Shown piece by piece: positions 8,565 to 16,013 of a stretch of DNA of 64,000 bases. Numbering within the stretch: position 1 is the first letter of the stretch; each line of letters starts with the position of its first letter. The DNA lies in the NCBI RefSeq assembly GCF_900156335.1, contig NZ_FTMZ01000002.1:124001-188000 (forward strand). Reading direction: 5' to 3'. The notes under the pieces were generated by a model. It was given only the letters and a program-made list of their open reading frames with translations. It searched no databases and was not told the origin of the DNA. The DNA comes from Sphaerotilus natans (GTDB lineage Bacteria; Pseudomonadota; Gammaproteobacteria; Burkholderiales; Burkholderiaceae_C). Both the position numbers and the translations under genes were made by a program.

Positions 8565-8905
8565 GGCTCAGGCCCTCCCGGCGGTGCGAGGGGTGGACAG
8601 AAGAGACGCCGTGCAGCGCCCGAAGGGGAAGAAGGGAGGGAGGGAGGAGGAGAGGATCCGCCTCCGGGGGGCTGCCGGAACGCGGGGTCCGGACAGGCTG
8701 CACGGCGTGAAAATCGTTGCCCGATCGGCAGGAGCGGCGAATTCGGTGTCCATGAGGACCGGATACGCAGGCCGAAGCCGATCGGATGCACTGGCTGTGA
8801 GCCGACCTGCGTGCGGAAGTTCCCGGACGGCAGCCGCCGCGAGGGTCGAGATGTGAGCAGACATGTCCGGGCTCCGGTGGGGAGAAGATGCGGGGAGGAC
8901 GCCGC
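8565..8905. other. Gap between gpx and the FAD oxidoreductase, with a G-quadruplex motif
   Basis: 341 bases with no secure gene. A run of four G-tracts on the plus strand at 8625-8644 (GGGG-N5-GGG-A-GGG-A-GGG) fits the G-quadruplex consensus and lies in the likely leader or template strand of the minus-strand lipid operon. A 98-codon frame on the minus strand (8568-8864) has GGAG near its ATG and would end three bases before the flavoprotein start, but its second half is low-complexity Ser/Pro/Arg and I do not call it. No palindrome like those upstream of gpx was found here. Confidence 0.45.
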
Positions 8906-9493
8906 TCAGCGGCGGGCCAGCTCGGCGCGGATGTCGCGCAGCAGCGCGCCGTCCTCCGGCGTGGTGAAGCTGGTGTAGGCCTTGACGGTGCGTCCGTCGC
9001 GCCCGATCAGGTACTTGTGGAAGTTCCACTTCGGCGTGCTGCCCGACAGCCTGGCCAGATCGGCATAGAAGGGATGGGCCTTCGCGCCGGTGACCGGCGT
9101 CTTCATGAACATCGGGAAGCGCACCGCGAACTGGTCCTCGCAGAAGGCGGCGATCTCCGCGTTCGAGCCCGGCTCCTGGCCGGCGAAGTCGTTCGACGGA
9201 AAGCCCAGCACCACCAGGCCATCGCCCTGGTGCTTGCGGTAGAGCGCCTCCAGCCCTCGGTACTGCGAGGTGAAGCCGCACTGGCTCGCGGTGTTGACCA
9301 CCAGCACCACGCGACCGGCGTACTGGCACAGCGACTGCGGCTTCTCGTCCTGCAGCCGCGGCACCGTGCGGTCGAGCAAGGCGGGACAGGCCGCAGCGCC
9401 GGAGGGCGTGGCCGCGGCAGGCGTGGCGGCCTGCGCCGGAGCCATGCCGATGAACAGTGCGCACAGCGCCGCAAGAAGAGTTGCCTTGAACAT
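8906..9493 (-). CDS. Exported glutathione/thioredoxin peroxidase
   Basis: 195 residues with a signal peptide (MFKATLLAALCALFIGMAPA, cleavage near AQA). Catalytic Cys72 lies in NTASQCGFTSQY; Q106 in GFPSNDFAGQEPG and W156 N157 in KWNFHKYLI complete the GPX active site. Cys type, so it probably uses thioredoxin or a periplasmic thiol to reduce hydroperoxides, including lipid peroxides. Divergent from the CarH/LitR-type regulator with two palindromes between them, and upstream of the lipid-modification operon on the same strand, which suggests it belongs to the same light/singlet-oxygen response. The ATG at 9493 gives a clean signal peptide. Confidence 0.9.
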   Translation of the reverse strand: MFKATLLAALCALFIGMAPAQAATPAAATPSGAAACPALLDRTVPRLQDEKPQSLCQYAGRVVLVVNTASQCGFTSQYRGLEALYRKHQGDGLVVLGFPSNDFAGQEPGSNAEIAAFCEDQFAVRFPMFMKTPVTGAKAHPFYADLARLSGSTPKWNFHKYLIGRDGRTVKAYTSFTTPEDGALLRDIRAELARR

Positions 9494-9496
9494 GAT

Positions 9497-9509
9497 TTGT
9501 CTTGGGCAA
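9497..9509. promoter_or_regulatory. Near-palindromic operator candidate, proximal to gpx
   Basis: TTGTC-TTG-GGCAA, a 13-base near-perfect copy of the TTGTC-N3-GACAA palindrome. It lies 3 bases from the gpx start codon. With flanks it is complementary in 14 of 16 positions to the second copy at 9557-9572 (TGTTTG.CCA.GACAA), so the two form a large inverted repeat. Presumed binding site of the neighbouring MerR-type regulator (inference). Confidence 0.6.
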
Positions 9510-9559
9510 ACAGTGGATGTGGTTCTAATATTAGGCATGACAGACAAAAACCACAATGT

Positions 9560-9572
9560 TTGTCCAGGACAA
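9560..9572. promoter_or_regulatory. Palindromic operator candidate, proximal to the CarH/LitR gene
   Basis: TTGTC-CAG-GACAA, a perfect 5+3+5 palindrome located 73 bases upstream of the regulator ATG at 9645. The spacing from the first copy is 63 bases, six helical turns, compatible with cooperative binding of two dimers or one tetramer on the same face. CarH-type proteins bind DNA as dark-state tetramers; whether this is its site is inferred from position and symmetry. Confidence 0.65.
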
Positions 9573-9644
9573 TTTATCGACGAAAACGCGACATCGCAGA
9601 CCGGGCTCACGGCCGGCGATGTGCGGCACACTCGGAGCCCCCTG

Positions 9645-10616
9645 ATGAATGACCGGGCACCCACCGCACTGACCATGTTCACGATCGCCGCCGTCGAACG
9701 CGACACCCGCCTCGGCAAGGACACGCTGCGCGTCTGGGAGCGCCGCTACGGCTTCCCCCGTCCGCTGCGCGACGACAATGGCGAGCGCCTCTACCCGCAC
9801 GAGCAGGTCGAGCAGCTGCGCCACATCCGCCGCCTGCTCGATGCGGGCTGGCGCCCGGGACGCATCGTCGGCCTGCCGCTGGAGGAGCTGCAGCGGGTGG
9901 GCCAGCTCTCGGGCGGCGAGACCGCCGCAGCGGCCGAGCCGGCCCTGAAGGCTGAGCCGAAGGCGCTGTACGAGCTGCTGCGCGCGCATGACGTGGCCGG
10001 CCTGCGCCGCGCGCTGATGCAGACGCTTCTGCGCCGCGGCCTGGCGCACTTCATCGGCGAGGTCGCGCAGCCGCTGCTGGTCGAGATCGGCGAGGCCTGG
10101 TCGCGCGGCCAGCTCGAGGTCTTCGAGGAACACCTGTGCAGCGAGGCGATCGAGACGGTGCTGCGCACCGCGATCGCCACCGCGCCGGAAATGCGCGCCG
10201 ACGGCACGCCGCGGGTGCTGCTGACCACCTTCCCCGGAGAACTGCACGGCCTGGGCCTGCTGATGGCCGAGGCGCTGTTCACCCTCGAGGGCGCGAGCTG
10301 CATGAACCTGGGCTGCCAGACGCCGATGCCCGACATCGTCGCCGCCGCGCGCGCGCATCGCGCCGACATCGTCGCGCTCGGCTTCTCGATGGTCAGCCCG
10401 GCCGGTGCCTCGCTCGACCATCTGGCCGAGCTGCGCGCCCGGCTGCCGCAGCCGGTCGAGCTGTGGGCCGGCACGCCGCAGGCGGCGATGCAGCGGCGCG
10501 GCGTCGAAGGCGTCCTGATGCTGCCGACGCTGGGCGAGATCCATCAGGGCATCGGTCGCTGGCACGCGCGGGCCGGAACGACCCGGCAGAGCGACGATCG
10601 TCATTCAAACGATTGA
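9645..10616 (+). CDS. litR: MerR-family adenosylcobalamin photoreceptor regulator (CarH/LitR type)
   Basis: 323 residues. N-terminal MerR winged helix with FTIAAVERDTRLGKDTLRVWERRYGF (about 12-37), then a helical bundle and a B12-binding Rossmann domain. The photoreceptor signature is intact: W152 and E162-H163 form the Wx9EH motif, and E199-x-H201-x-x-G204 (GELHGLG) supplies the cobalamin lower ligand His201. Such proteins bind AdoCbl in the dark, repress as tetramers, and fall apart on illumination. The ATG at 9645 has GGAG 8 bases upstream; an earlier ATG at 9537 would translate through the operator and is less likely. It should control itself, gpx and perhaps the lipid operon. The domain call is strong; targets are inferred. 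Confidence 0.92.
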   Translation: MNDRAPTALTMFTIAAVERDTRLGKDTLRVWERRYGFPRPLRDDNGERLYPHEQVEQLRHIRRLLDAGWRPGRIVGLPLEELQRVGQLSGGETAAAAEPALKAEPKALYELLRAHDVAGLRRALMQTLLRRGLAHFIGEVAQPLLVEIGEAWSRGQLEVFEEHLCSEAIETVLRTAIATAPEMRADGTPRVLLTTFPGELHGLGLLMAEALFTLEGASCMNLGCQTPMPDIVAAARAHRADIVALGFSMVSPAGASLDHLAELRARLPQPVELWAGTPQAAMQRRGVEGVLMLPTLGEIHQGIGRWHARAGTTRQSDDRHSND

Positions 10617-10698
10617 TACGCATGCATCAAGACCCGTGAATCTGCCTGAACGGAGGGCCCTCTAAGCTGTGCACCAGCTGACAAGAGATCCCTCCGCC

Positions 10699-11265
10699 AT
10701 GAGCACACCCTCTTCCTCCTCGCGCTACGGCGCCACCGCGATCGCGCTGCACTGGCTGCTGGCGCTGGGCATCGTCGGAGCCTTCGGCGTCGGGGTCTAC
10801 ATGACCGGCCTGCCCTTCTCGCCGACGCGGCTCAAGCTCTACAACTGGCACAAGTGGGCCGGCGTGACGATCCTGGCGCTGTCGGCCGCCCGGCTGCTGT
10901 GGCGCCTGGCGAACCGCCCGCCGGCGCTGCCGGCCTCGATCGACAAGGCCATGCCGGGCTGGCAGCGCAGCGCCTTCCACGGCACGCACCACCTGATGTA
11001 TGTGCTGTTCTTCGCCGTGCCGCTGACCGGCTGGGCCTACAGCTCGGCAGCAGGCTTCCCGATCGTCTGGTTCGGCGTGCTGCCGCTGCCGGACTTCATG
11101 CCGGTCGACAAGGCGCTGGCCGAATCGATCAAGCCGCTGCACGAACTGAGCGCCTTCGGCCTGGCCGGCCTGGTGGTGCTGCATGTGGCCGCCGCGCTCA
11201 AGCACCAGCTCATCGACCGCGACCGCCTGCTCGGCCGCATGGGCCTGGGTCCGGCGCCGCGCTGA
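10699..11265 (+). CDS. Cytochrome b561 family protein
   Basis: 188 residues from ATG 10699; an in-frame GTG at 10669 would add ten residues. Four hydrophobic helices with conserved histidines H18 (ALHWLL), H51 (YNWHKW), H97/H98 (GTHHLMY), H148 and H162 (LHVAAALKH), giving the two haem b sites of the bacterial b561/CybB family. These inner-membrane proteins move electrons from quinol to periplasmic acceptors or superoxide. Two YceI genes follow at 54 and 56 bases, a common arrangement that suggests a joint role with periplasmic isoprenoid-binding proteins. Confidence 0.9.
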   Translation: MSTPSSSSRYGATAIALHWLLALGIVGAFGVGVYMTGLPFSPTRLKLYNWHKWAGVTILALSAARLLWRLANRPPALPASIDKAMPGWQRSAFHGTHHLMYVLFFAVPLTGWAYSSAAGFPIVWFGVLPLPDFMPVDKALAESIKPLHELSAFGLAGLVVLHVAAALKHQLIDRDRLLGRMGLGPAPR

Positions 11266-11319
11266 GACGCGCTGATCGCCCAGCAGCCACCCGCTCATCC
11301 TGATTTCCGGAGTTCTTCC

Positions 11320-11901
11320 ATGACCGTCATCCTGCGCACCGCGGCCTTGGCCGCCGCCTCCTTCGCCGCCCTGGTCGTCGCGCCGACGCCCGCCCTGGCC
11401 CAGCAGAAGCTCGACGCTGCCAAGAGCGAGATGCTCTTCGTCAGCAAGCAGATGGGCGTGCCGGTCGAAGGGCGCTTCCGCAAGTTCGACGCGCAGATCG
11501 CCTTCGACCCGAAGAAGCCGGAAGCCGGCAAGGTCGCCTTCACCATCGACATGGGCAGCGCCACCTTCGGCTCGCCGGAGGTGGATGTCGAGCTGCCCAA
11601 GGCCACCTGGTTCAACGTGCCGAAGTTCCCGCAGGCCACCTTCCAGTCCAGCGCGATCAAGGCCGTCGGCGCCGGCAAGTTCGAGGTGGCCGGCAAGCTG
11701 TCCATCAAGGGCAGCAGCCGCGACGTGGTCGTGCCGGTCGCGCTGACCCAGGCCGGCGGCAGCACCACCGCCACCGGCGCCTTCGCGATCAAGCGCCTCG
11801 AATTCAAGATCGGCGAAGGCGACTGGGCCGACACCTCGATGGTCGCCAACGACGTGCAGGTGAAGTTCAAGCTGAACCTGAGCGGCGTGCCGGCGCTCTG
11901 A
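11320..11901 (+). CDS. yceI: YceI family periplasmic protein, copy 1
   Basis: 193 residues with signal peptide ending PALA-QQ (about residue 27). YceI proteins form a lipocalin-like barrel that binds polyisoprenoids such as ubiquinone-8. The family pattern LFVSKQMGVPVEGRFRKFDA ... VAFTIDMGSATF ... KLSIKGSSRDVVVPV is clear. GGAG precedes the ATG at good spacing. It lies between cytochrome b561 and a second YceI gene; the two YceI copies share only the fold and short motifs, so they are old paralogues, not a recent duplication. Confidence 0.9.
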   Translation: MTVILRTAALAAASFAALVVAPTPALAQQKLDAAKSEMLFVSKQMGVPVEGRFRKFDAQIAFDPKKPEAGKVAFTIDMGSATFGSPEVDVELPKATWFNVPKFPQATFQSSAIKAVGAGKFEVAGKLSIKGSSRDVVVPVALTQAGGSTTATGAFAIKRLEFKIGEGDWADTSMVANDVQVKFKLNLSGVPAL

Positions 11902-11957
11902 ACCGCATTCCCTCTTTTCTCTCACCCAACCCTGACCCCCTTGACGGAGACCCTGCC

Positions 11958-12533
11958 ATGAAGAAGACCCTGCTCGCCCTGACCGCCGCCTCGGCCCTGT
12001 TCGCCACCGCTGCCCAGGCCCAGTCGGCCACCTACGCGATCGAGCCGACGCACACCTTCGTGACCTTCGAGATCGACCACTTCGGCACCTCGACCAACCG
12101 CGGCCGCTTCGACAAGAAGGAAGGCACCGTCCAGTTCGATCGCGCCGGCAAGACCGGCAAGGTCGACATCACCATCGACGTCGACTCGGTCAACACCGGC
12201 ACCGGCCCGTTCAACAGCCACCTGAAGAGCGCCGAGATCCTGAACGTCGCGGCCTACCCGACCGCCCGCTTTGTCGGCGACAAGTTCGTGTTCGAGGGCG
12301 ACAAGGTCAAGGAAGTGACCGGCCAGTTCACGCTGATGGGCAAGACCCACCCGGTCACGCTGAAGGCGACCAAGTTCAACTGCTACCAGAACCCGATGCT
12401 CAAGCGCGAGGTCTGCGGCGGCGACTTCGAGACCACCATCAAGCGCAGCCAGTGGGGCGCCAGCTACGGCCTGAACTACGGCTTCGCCGACGACATGCGC
12501 CTGGTGATCCAGGTCGAGGCGGTCAAGCAGTAA
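11958..12533 (+). CDS. yceI: YceI family periplasmic protein, copy 2
   Basis: 191 residues. Signal peptide ends AAQA-QS (about 22). The core motifs YAIEPTHTFVTFEIDHFGTS, GTVQFDRAGKTGKVDITID and SRWG-like KRSQWGASYGLNYGFADD are closer to the canonical E. coli-type YceI than copy 1. Two cysteines (NCYQNPMLKREVCGGDF) could form a disulfide. GGAGA ribosome binding site upstream. Probably an isoprenoid or ubiquinone-binding periplasmic protein cooperating with the b561 encoded first in the operon. Confidence 0.92.
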   Translation: MKKTLLALTAASALFATAAQAQSATYAIEPTHTFVTFEIDHFGTSTNRGRFDKKEGTVQFDRAGKTGKVDITIDVDSVNTGTGPFNSHLKSAEILNVAAYPTARFVGDKFVFEGDKVKEVTGQFTLMGKTHPVTLKATKFNCYQNPMLKREVCGGDFETTIKRSQWGASYGLNYGFADDMRLVIQVEAVKQ

Positions 12534-12538
12534 GCGGA

Positions 12539-12778
12539 TCAGCCCGCGGTCCGGCGCAGCAGCACCCGCAGCGCCACGCCGGCCCGGTGCCAGGGTGCGC
12601 GAGGCTGGCGGTGGGTCAGGCCCACCGTCGACAGCAGCCCGGCCAGCACGGCCACCAGCCCGCCGGCCAGCACGGCCAGCAAGATGGCGGGCAGCGCCAG
12701 GCAGAGCAGCGCCAGCTGGGCACACGGGATCAGCGCACGCTCGGACAGGCTGCGCAGAGAGGAGCGATGAAAGTTCAT
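12539..12778 (-). CDS. Small membrane protein of unknown function
   Basis: 79 residues from ATG 12778, which has an AGGAGG ribosome binding site 9 bases upstream (minus strand). A single long hydrophobic stretch (about residues 17-45, LALLCLALPAILLAVLAGGL onward) spans the membrane, followed by an Arg/His-rich tail ending in VLRRTAG-like sequence, so the C-terminus is probably cytoplasmic. It converges with yceI copy 2, ending only 5 bases from it. I recognise no family; the strong ribosome binding site is the main support. Confidence 0.6.
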   Translation of the reverse strand: MNFHRSSLRSLSERALIPCAQLALLCLALPAILLAVLAGGLVAVLAGLLSTVGLTHRQPRAPWHRAGVALRVLLRRTAG

Positions 12779-12980
12779 GGTGCGGGGCCTCCTGCCGTCT
12801 GCAGACATGACAAGTCGCTTCCACGCACTTGCCACGCTTCACGAAACCGACACGAATTATTCATTTCAGTGAATTACATCACGAACTGAAGACTTGTGTC
12901 GGCCAGGGTCCGGACCCGGCTTTTCTTGGCGGAGGACCCGGCCTCCTTGGCCAGGCCTGCGCCCCAGATGCAGCAGCGCG

Positions 12981-13145
12981 TCAGCGCTTGCGGTCCATGC
13001 GCAGCGCGAAGGCCAGACCGCGCGAGTGGCTGTCGATGCGGCCGTAGTCGAAGGTTTCCTGCTTGCGGCCCTTGTCGGTCTGGCGCTCCTGCACCGGCAG
13101 ACGGCGCGGAGCTTGATGTTCGATGGTGCGAAGGAAGTGCTTCAT
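12981..13145 (-). CDS. Possible small basic protein
   Basis: 54 residues, strongly basic (Arg/Lys/His/Gln-rich), ending FDYGRIDSHSRGLAFALRMD then RKR. Codon third positions are about 80% G/C, matching genuine genes here, but no Shine-Dalgarno is visible before the ATG at 13145 and no family is recognised. It sits divergent from the Old Yellow Enzyme gene, 119 bases away. The interval 12779-12980 upstream of the neighbouring small gene holds an AT-rich palindrome ATTCA-N6-TGAAT (12859-12874) and a GGGTCCGGACCC palindrome around 12905-12920. Confidence 0.42.
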   Translation of the reverse strand: MKHFLRTIEHQAPRRLPVQERQTDKGRKQETFDYGRIDSHSRGLAFALRMDRKR

Positions 13146-13264
13146 GGCGGTGGGACGGTGCTTGTGATCGCTGTCGGAGCCCCCACAACGGCTGAAGGCA
13201 GGCACACGATGACGCGCGCCCCGCGCGTCTTCAGCTTTCCTAAACAAATCAGCAACACGACGCC

Positions 13265-14323
13265 ATGACCCGACAACTTCTCGCTCCGCTGCAGCTCGGT
13301 GATCTGCATCTGCCCAACCGCGTCGTGATGGCGCCGCTGACGCGGGCCCGCGCGGTCGGCCCCGACCGGGTGCCCAACGCGCTGATGGCGCGCCACTATG
13401 CGCAGCGCGCCGGCTTCGGCCTGATCCTGAGCGAGGCCACCGCGGTCACGCCGCAGGGCGTGGGCTATGCCGACACGCCGGGGCTGTGGAGCGAGGCGCA
13501 GGTCGAGGGCTGGCGCGGCGTGACCGAGGCGGTGCATGCCGCCGGCGGGCGCATCGTCGCGCAGCTCTGGCATGTCGGGCGCATCTCCGACCCGGTCTTT
13601 CTCGACGGCGAACCGCCGGTCGCGCCCAGCGCGATCACGCCGGCCGGCGAGGTCAGCCTGGTGCGTCCGAAGCGCCCCTACGTGACGCCGCGGGCGCTGG
13701 CGCTGGAGGAACTGCCCGGCATCGTCGCCGCCTACCGCCAGGGCGCCGAGAACGCCCGGCGCGCCGGCTTCGACGGCGTGGAGATCCACGCGGCCAACGG
13801 CTACCTGATCGACCAGTTCCTGCAGGACCGCAGCAACCGCCGCACCGACGCTTACGGCGGCCCGATCGAGAACCGCATGCGGCTGCTGCTGGAGATCGTC
13901 GACGCGGCGATCGAGGTCTGGGGCGCAGGGCGGGTCGGCGTGCACCTGGCGCCGCGCGGCGACGCGCACGACATGGGCGACTCCGACCCGCAGGCGCTGT
14001 TCACGCAGGTGGCGCGCGAGCTGGGCCGGCGCGACGTGGCCTTCCTGTGCCTGCGCGAGCACCTGGGCGCCGGCCGGCTGCTGCCGCTCATCCGCGAGGC
14101 CTTCGGCGGCGCGGTCATCGCCAATGAAGGCCTCGATCCGGACAGCGCCGAGGCCCTGCTCGGGCGCGGCGAGGCCGAGGCGGTCGCCTTCGGCCGGCTG
14201 GCGATCGCCAACCCCGATCTGGTCGAGCGCATCCGCCAGGGCGCAGCCCTCAACCGACCCGATCCGTCCACCTTCTACGGCGGCGGCGAGGCCGGCTACA
14301 CCGACTATCCGGCGCTGGGCTGA
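13265..14323 (+). CDS. nemA: Old Yellow Enzyme family alkene/ene reductase
   Basis: 352 residues, an FMN-binding TIM barrel. PNRVVMAPLTR (17-27) and SEATAVTPQG (56-65) contact the flavin, H175 and N178 in EIHAANGYLIDQF bind the substrate carbonyl, and the proton-donor tyrosine is Y180. Closest in pattern to N-ethylmaleimide/xenobiotic reductases (NemA, XenB-like). Uses NAD(P)H to reduce activated C=C bonds or nitro groups. It starts 119 bases from a possible small divergent gene and its 3-prime end overlaps the convergent PqiC-like lipoprotein by 19 bases. Confidence 0.92.
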   Translation: MTRQLLAPLQLGDLHLPNRVVMAPLTRARAVGPDRVPNALMARHYAQRAGFGLILSEATAVTPQGVGYADTPGLWSEAQVEGWRGVTEAVHAAGGRIVAQLWHVGRISDPVFLDGEPPVAPSAITPAGEVSLVRPKRPYVTPRALALEELPGIVAAYRQGAENARRAGFDGVEIHAANGYLIDQFLQDRSNRRTDAYGGPIENRMRLLLEIVDAAIEVWGAGRVGVHLAPRGDAHDMGDSDPQALFTQVARELGRRDVAFLCLREHLGAGRLLPLIREAFGGAVIANEGLDPDSAEALLGRGEAEAVAFGRLAIANPDLVERIRQGAALNRPDPSTFYGGGEAGYTDYPALG

Positions 14324-14955
14324 GCGGCGCGGAGGCACGAGGCCGCGACCGCCTGGGCCAGCCGCTGCAGCACGCAGCGATGGGCGGCGACCAGCGCCTC
14401 GGCCGAGCTGTCGCCGACCAGCGGCTCGGCCAGCTCGAGCTGGCCGGCGCGGGCCGCCTGCCGTCCGGCCGGATCGGACACCCCCCAGATCGCGGCCAGC
14501 CGCATCCGACCGGCGACCCGATCGGCTTCGAGCCGCTCGATGTCGATGCGCAGGCGCAGCGCAGCGCGCAGCCCGGCCGGCAGCGCGGCGCCCCAGACCT
14601 GGGCCGGCTGCCCCGCCTCGGCCGCCGCCCGCGCCAGGTCTCGGCGCAGCAGGCGCGGCACCGCCTCGGCCAGCGGCTCGGCCCAGCGCACCTCCGGCAG
14701 CGCCTGCAGCGCCCCCGCGCCCTGCCCGGCCAGCACCAGCTCGCGGTCGAGATAGGCCGGCAGCTGGACGCGCTGCAGGTGCCAGACCGGTGCGGCCGAC
14801 AGATCGATCGCGGCACCGAGCTCGGGCTCCGGATCGGCTTCCAGGCGCAACAGGCGCGGCACCCGGGTGGGCGCTGCGGCGCAGCCGGCCAGCGTCAGCC
14901 CAAGGGGCAGGCTCAGGCCCAGGCCGGACAGCATCCGGCGGCGCGAGATCGTCAT
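14305..14955 (-). CDS. ABC-type transport auxiliary lipoprotein (PqiC/YmbA-like)
   Basis: 216 residues. After a basic start (MTISRRRMLSGLG) comes a lipobox TLAGC with the lipidated Cys at 25. The remainder (VWHLQRVQLPAYLDRELVL ... ARLRI-like EIERL) fits the PqiC/DUF330 fold: an outer-membrane-anchored component of MCE lipid transport. It is the last gene of a four-gene MCE operon, its ATG overlapping the stop of the MCE protein as ATGA. Presumably receives or passes lipids at the outer membrane. Confidence 0.85.
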   Translation of the reverse strand: MTISRRRMLSGLGLSLPLGLTLAGCAAAPTRVPRLLRLEADPEPELGAAIDLSAAPVWHLQRVQLPAYLDRELVLAGQGAGALQALPEVRWAEPLAEAVPRLLRRDLARAAAEAGQPAQVWGAALPAGLRAALRLRIDIERLEADRVAGRMRLAAIWGVSDPAGRQAARAGQLELAEPLVGDSSAEALVAAHRCVLQRLAQAVAASCLRAAQPSAG

Positions 14956-16013
14956 GGCAGCTCCTGGGGGCGGCCGGTCAGCAGCGAGCGGGGCTGCTGC
15001 TCCAGCGTGTCGGACAGCGCGCGCAGCGAGCGCGCGGCACGGGACAAGTCATCGAGCGTCTGCTCGAGCTTCTGCTGCAGCACGCTGTCGGGGCCAGCGG
15101 CCTCGGCCGTCTCGCGCAGCGCCGCGGCGGTGCGGGCCAGCTCGTCGGCGCTGCGGCCCAGGCTGCGCATCAGCGGCGCATCGGGCTGCAGCAGCGCCTC
15201 GGCGCCCGAAGCGGCCGCGCCGACCCGCGCTGCCGCCGCCGACATGTCGCCCATCGAGCGCCGGGTGTCGCCCAGCGCCCGATCGGCGGCATCGAGCAGC
15301 GGGCCGCTGCGCCGGTCCAGCCGCTCGGCCAGCCGGTTCAGGCTGGCGGCGGTCTGCTCGACCTGGTCCAGCGTCGACGCGATGCGGGGCGAGCCCACCG
15401 TCTGACGCACCGAATGCGCGATCGAGGCCAGATCGTCGACCATGCGGCGCAGGTCCATGCCGTCGACCTGGTTCTTGATGTCCTGGATCGCGGTGGTCAC
15501 CGTCGGGATCTCGATCATGCCGCCGCGCGCGCCCAGCCGCGAGGCCTGCCGGTCGGCCCGGAAATCCAGGTCGACGTAGAGCTGGCCGGTGAGCAGGCTC
15601 TGCATCTGCAGCTGCGCGCGCAGGCCGCGCTCGACCAGCGTCTGCAGCCGCAGCCCGTCGCGGCGCTCGCCGCCGGCGCCGACCTGGTCGATCAGCGCCG
15701 GGTCGAGCTCGGCCACCACCGGGATGGAAAATCGGTCCTGGCCGGCGTCGTAGCTCAGGCCGATCGAGGTCACGCTGCCCAGGCGCACGCCGCGAAAGAC
15801 CACCGGCGCGCCGACCTGCAGCCCGAAGATCGAGCCGCTGAAGTGCATCACCACGCTGTCCTTGCGCGCAAAGAGCCGGCCGTCGGCGCTGGCCAGCACC
15901 GCCGCGACGATCAGCACGATCGCGCCCAGCACGAAGGCGCCGATCAGCACCGGGCGTGAGGCGCGGGAAGGCCGAGGAGATCGGGGGGCTCGGGAAGACG
16001 GGCCGTCGTTCAT
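14952..16013 (-). CDS. mlaD: MCE-domain (MlaD-like) lipid transport protein
   Basis: 353 residues. One N-terminal membrane helix (about 21-43, PVLIGAFVLGAIVLIVAAVL), then a single MCE domain (about 50-130, with GSIFGLQVGAPVVFRGVRLG), and a long helical tail with repeated Ala/Leu/Asp segments suited to forming a helical tunnel. MCE hexamers carry phospholipids across the periplasm. Length and helical tail resemble the PqiB/YebT-type or beta-proteobacterial MlaD rather than short E. coli MlaD (about 180 residues). Overlapping start (ATGA) with the ATPase stop. Confidence 0.88.
   Translation of the reverse strand: MNDGPSSRAPRSPRPSRASRPVLIGAFVLGAIVLIVAAVLASADGRLFARKDSVVMHFSGSIFGLQVGAPVVFRGVRLGSVTSIGLSYDAGQDRFSIPVVAELDPALIDQVGAGGERRDGLRLQTLVERGLRAQLQMQSLLTGQLYVDLDFRADRQASRLGARGGMIEIPTVTTAIQDIKNQVDGMDLRRMVDDLASIAHSVRQTVGSPRIASTLDQVEQTAASLNRLAERLDRRSGPLLDAADRALGDTRRSMGDMSAAAARVGAAASGAEALLQPDAPLMRSLGRSADELARTAAALRETAEAAGPDSVLQQKLEQTLDDLSRAARSLRALSDTLEQQPRSLLTGRPQELP

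Noticed and set aside
8568-8864. 98-residue minus-strand ORF between gpx and the flavoprotein
   Set aside because: Has a GGAG site and close spacing but the C-terminal half is low-complexity and no homology pattern is recognised; kept only as a note in a finding.
9537-9644. Earlier start (ATG 9537) of the MerR-type regulator
   Set aside because: It would translate through the palindromic operator and has no ribosome binding site; ATG 9645 has GGAG at good distance.
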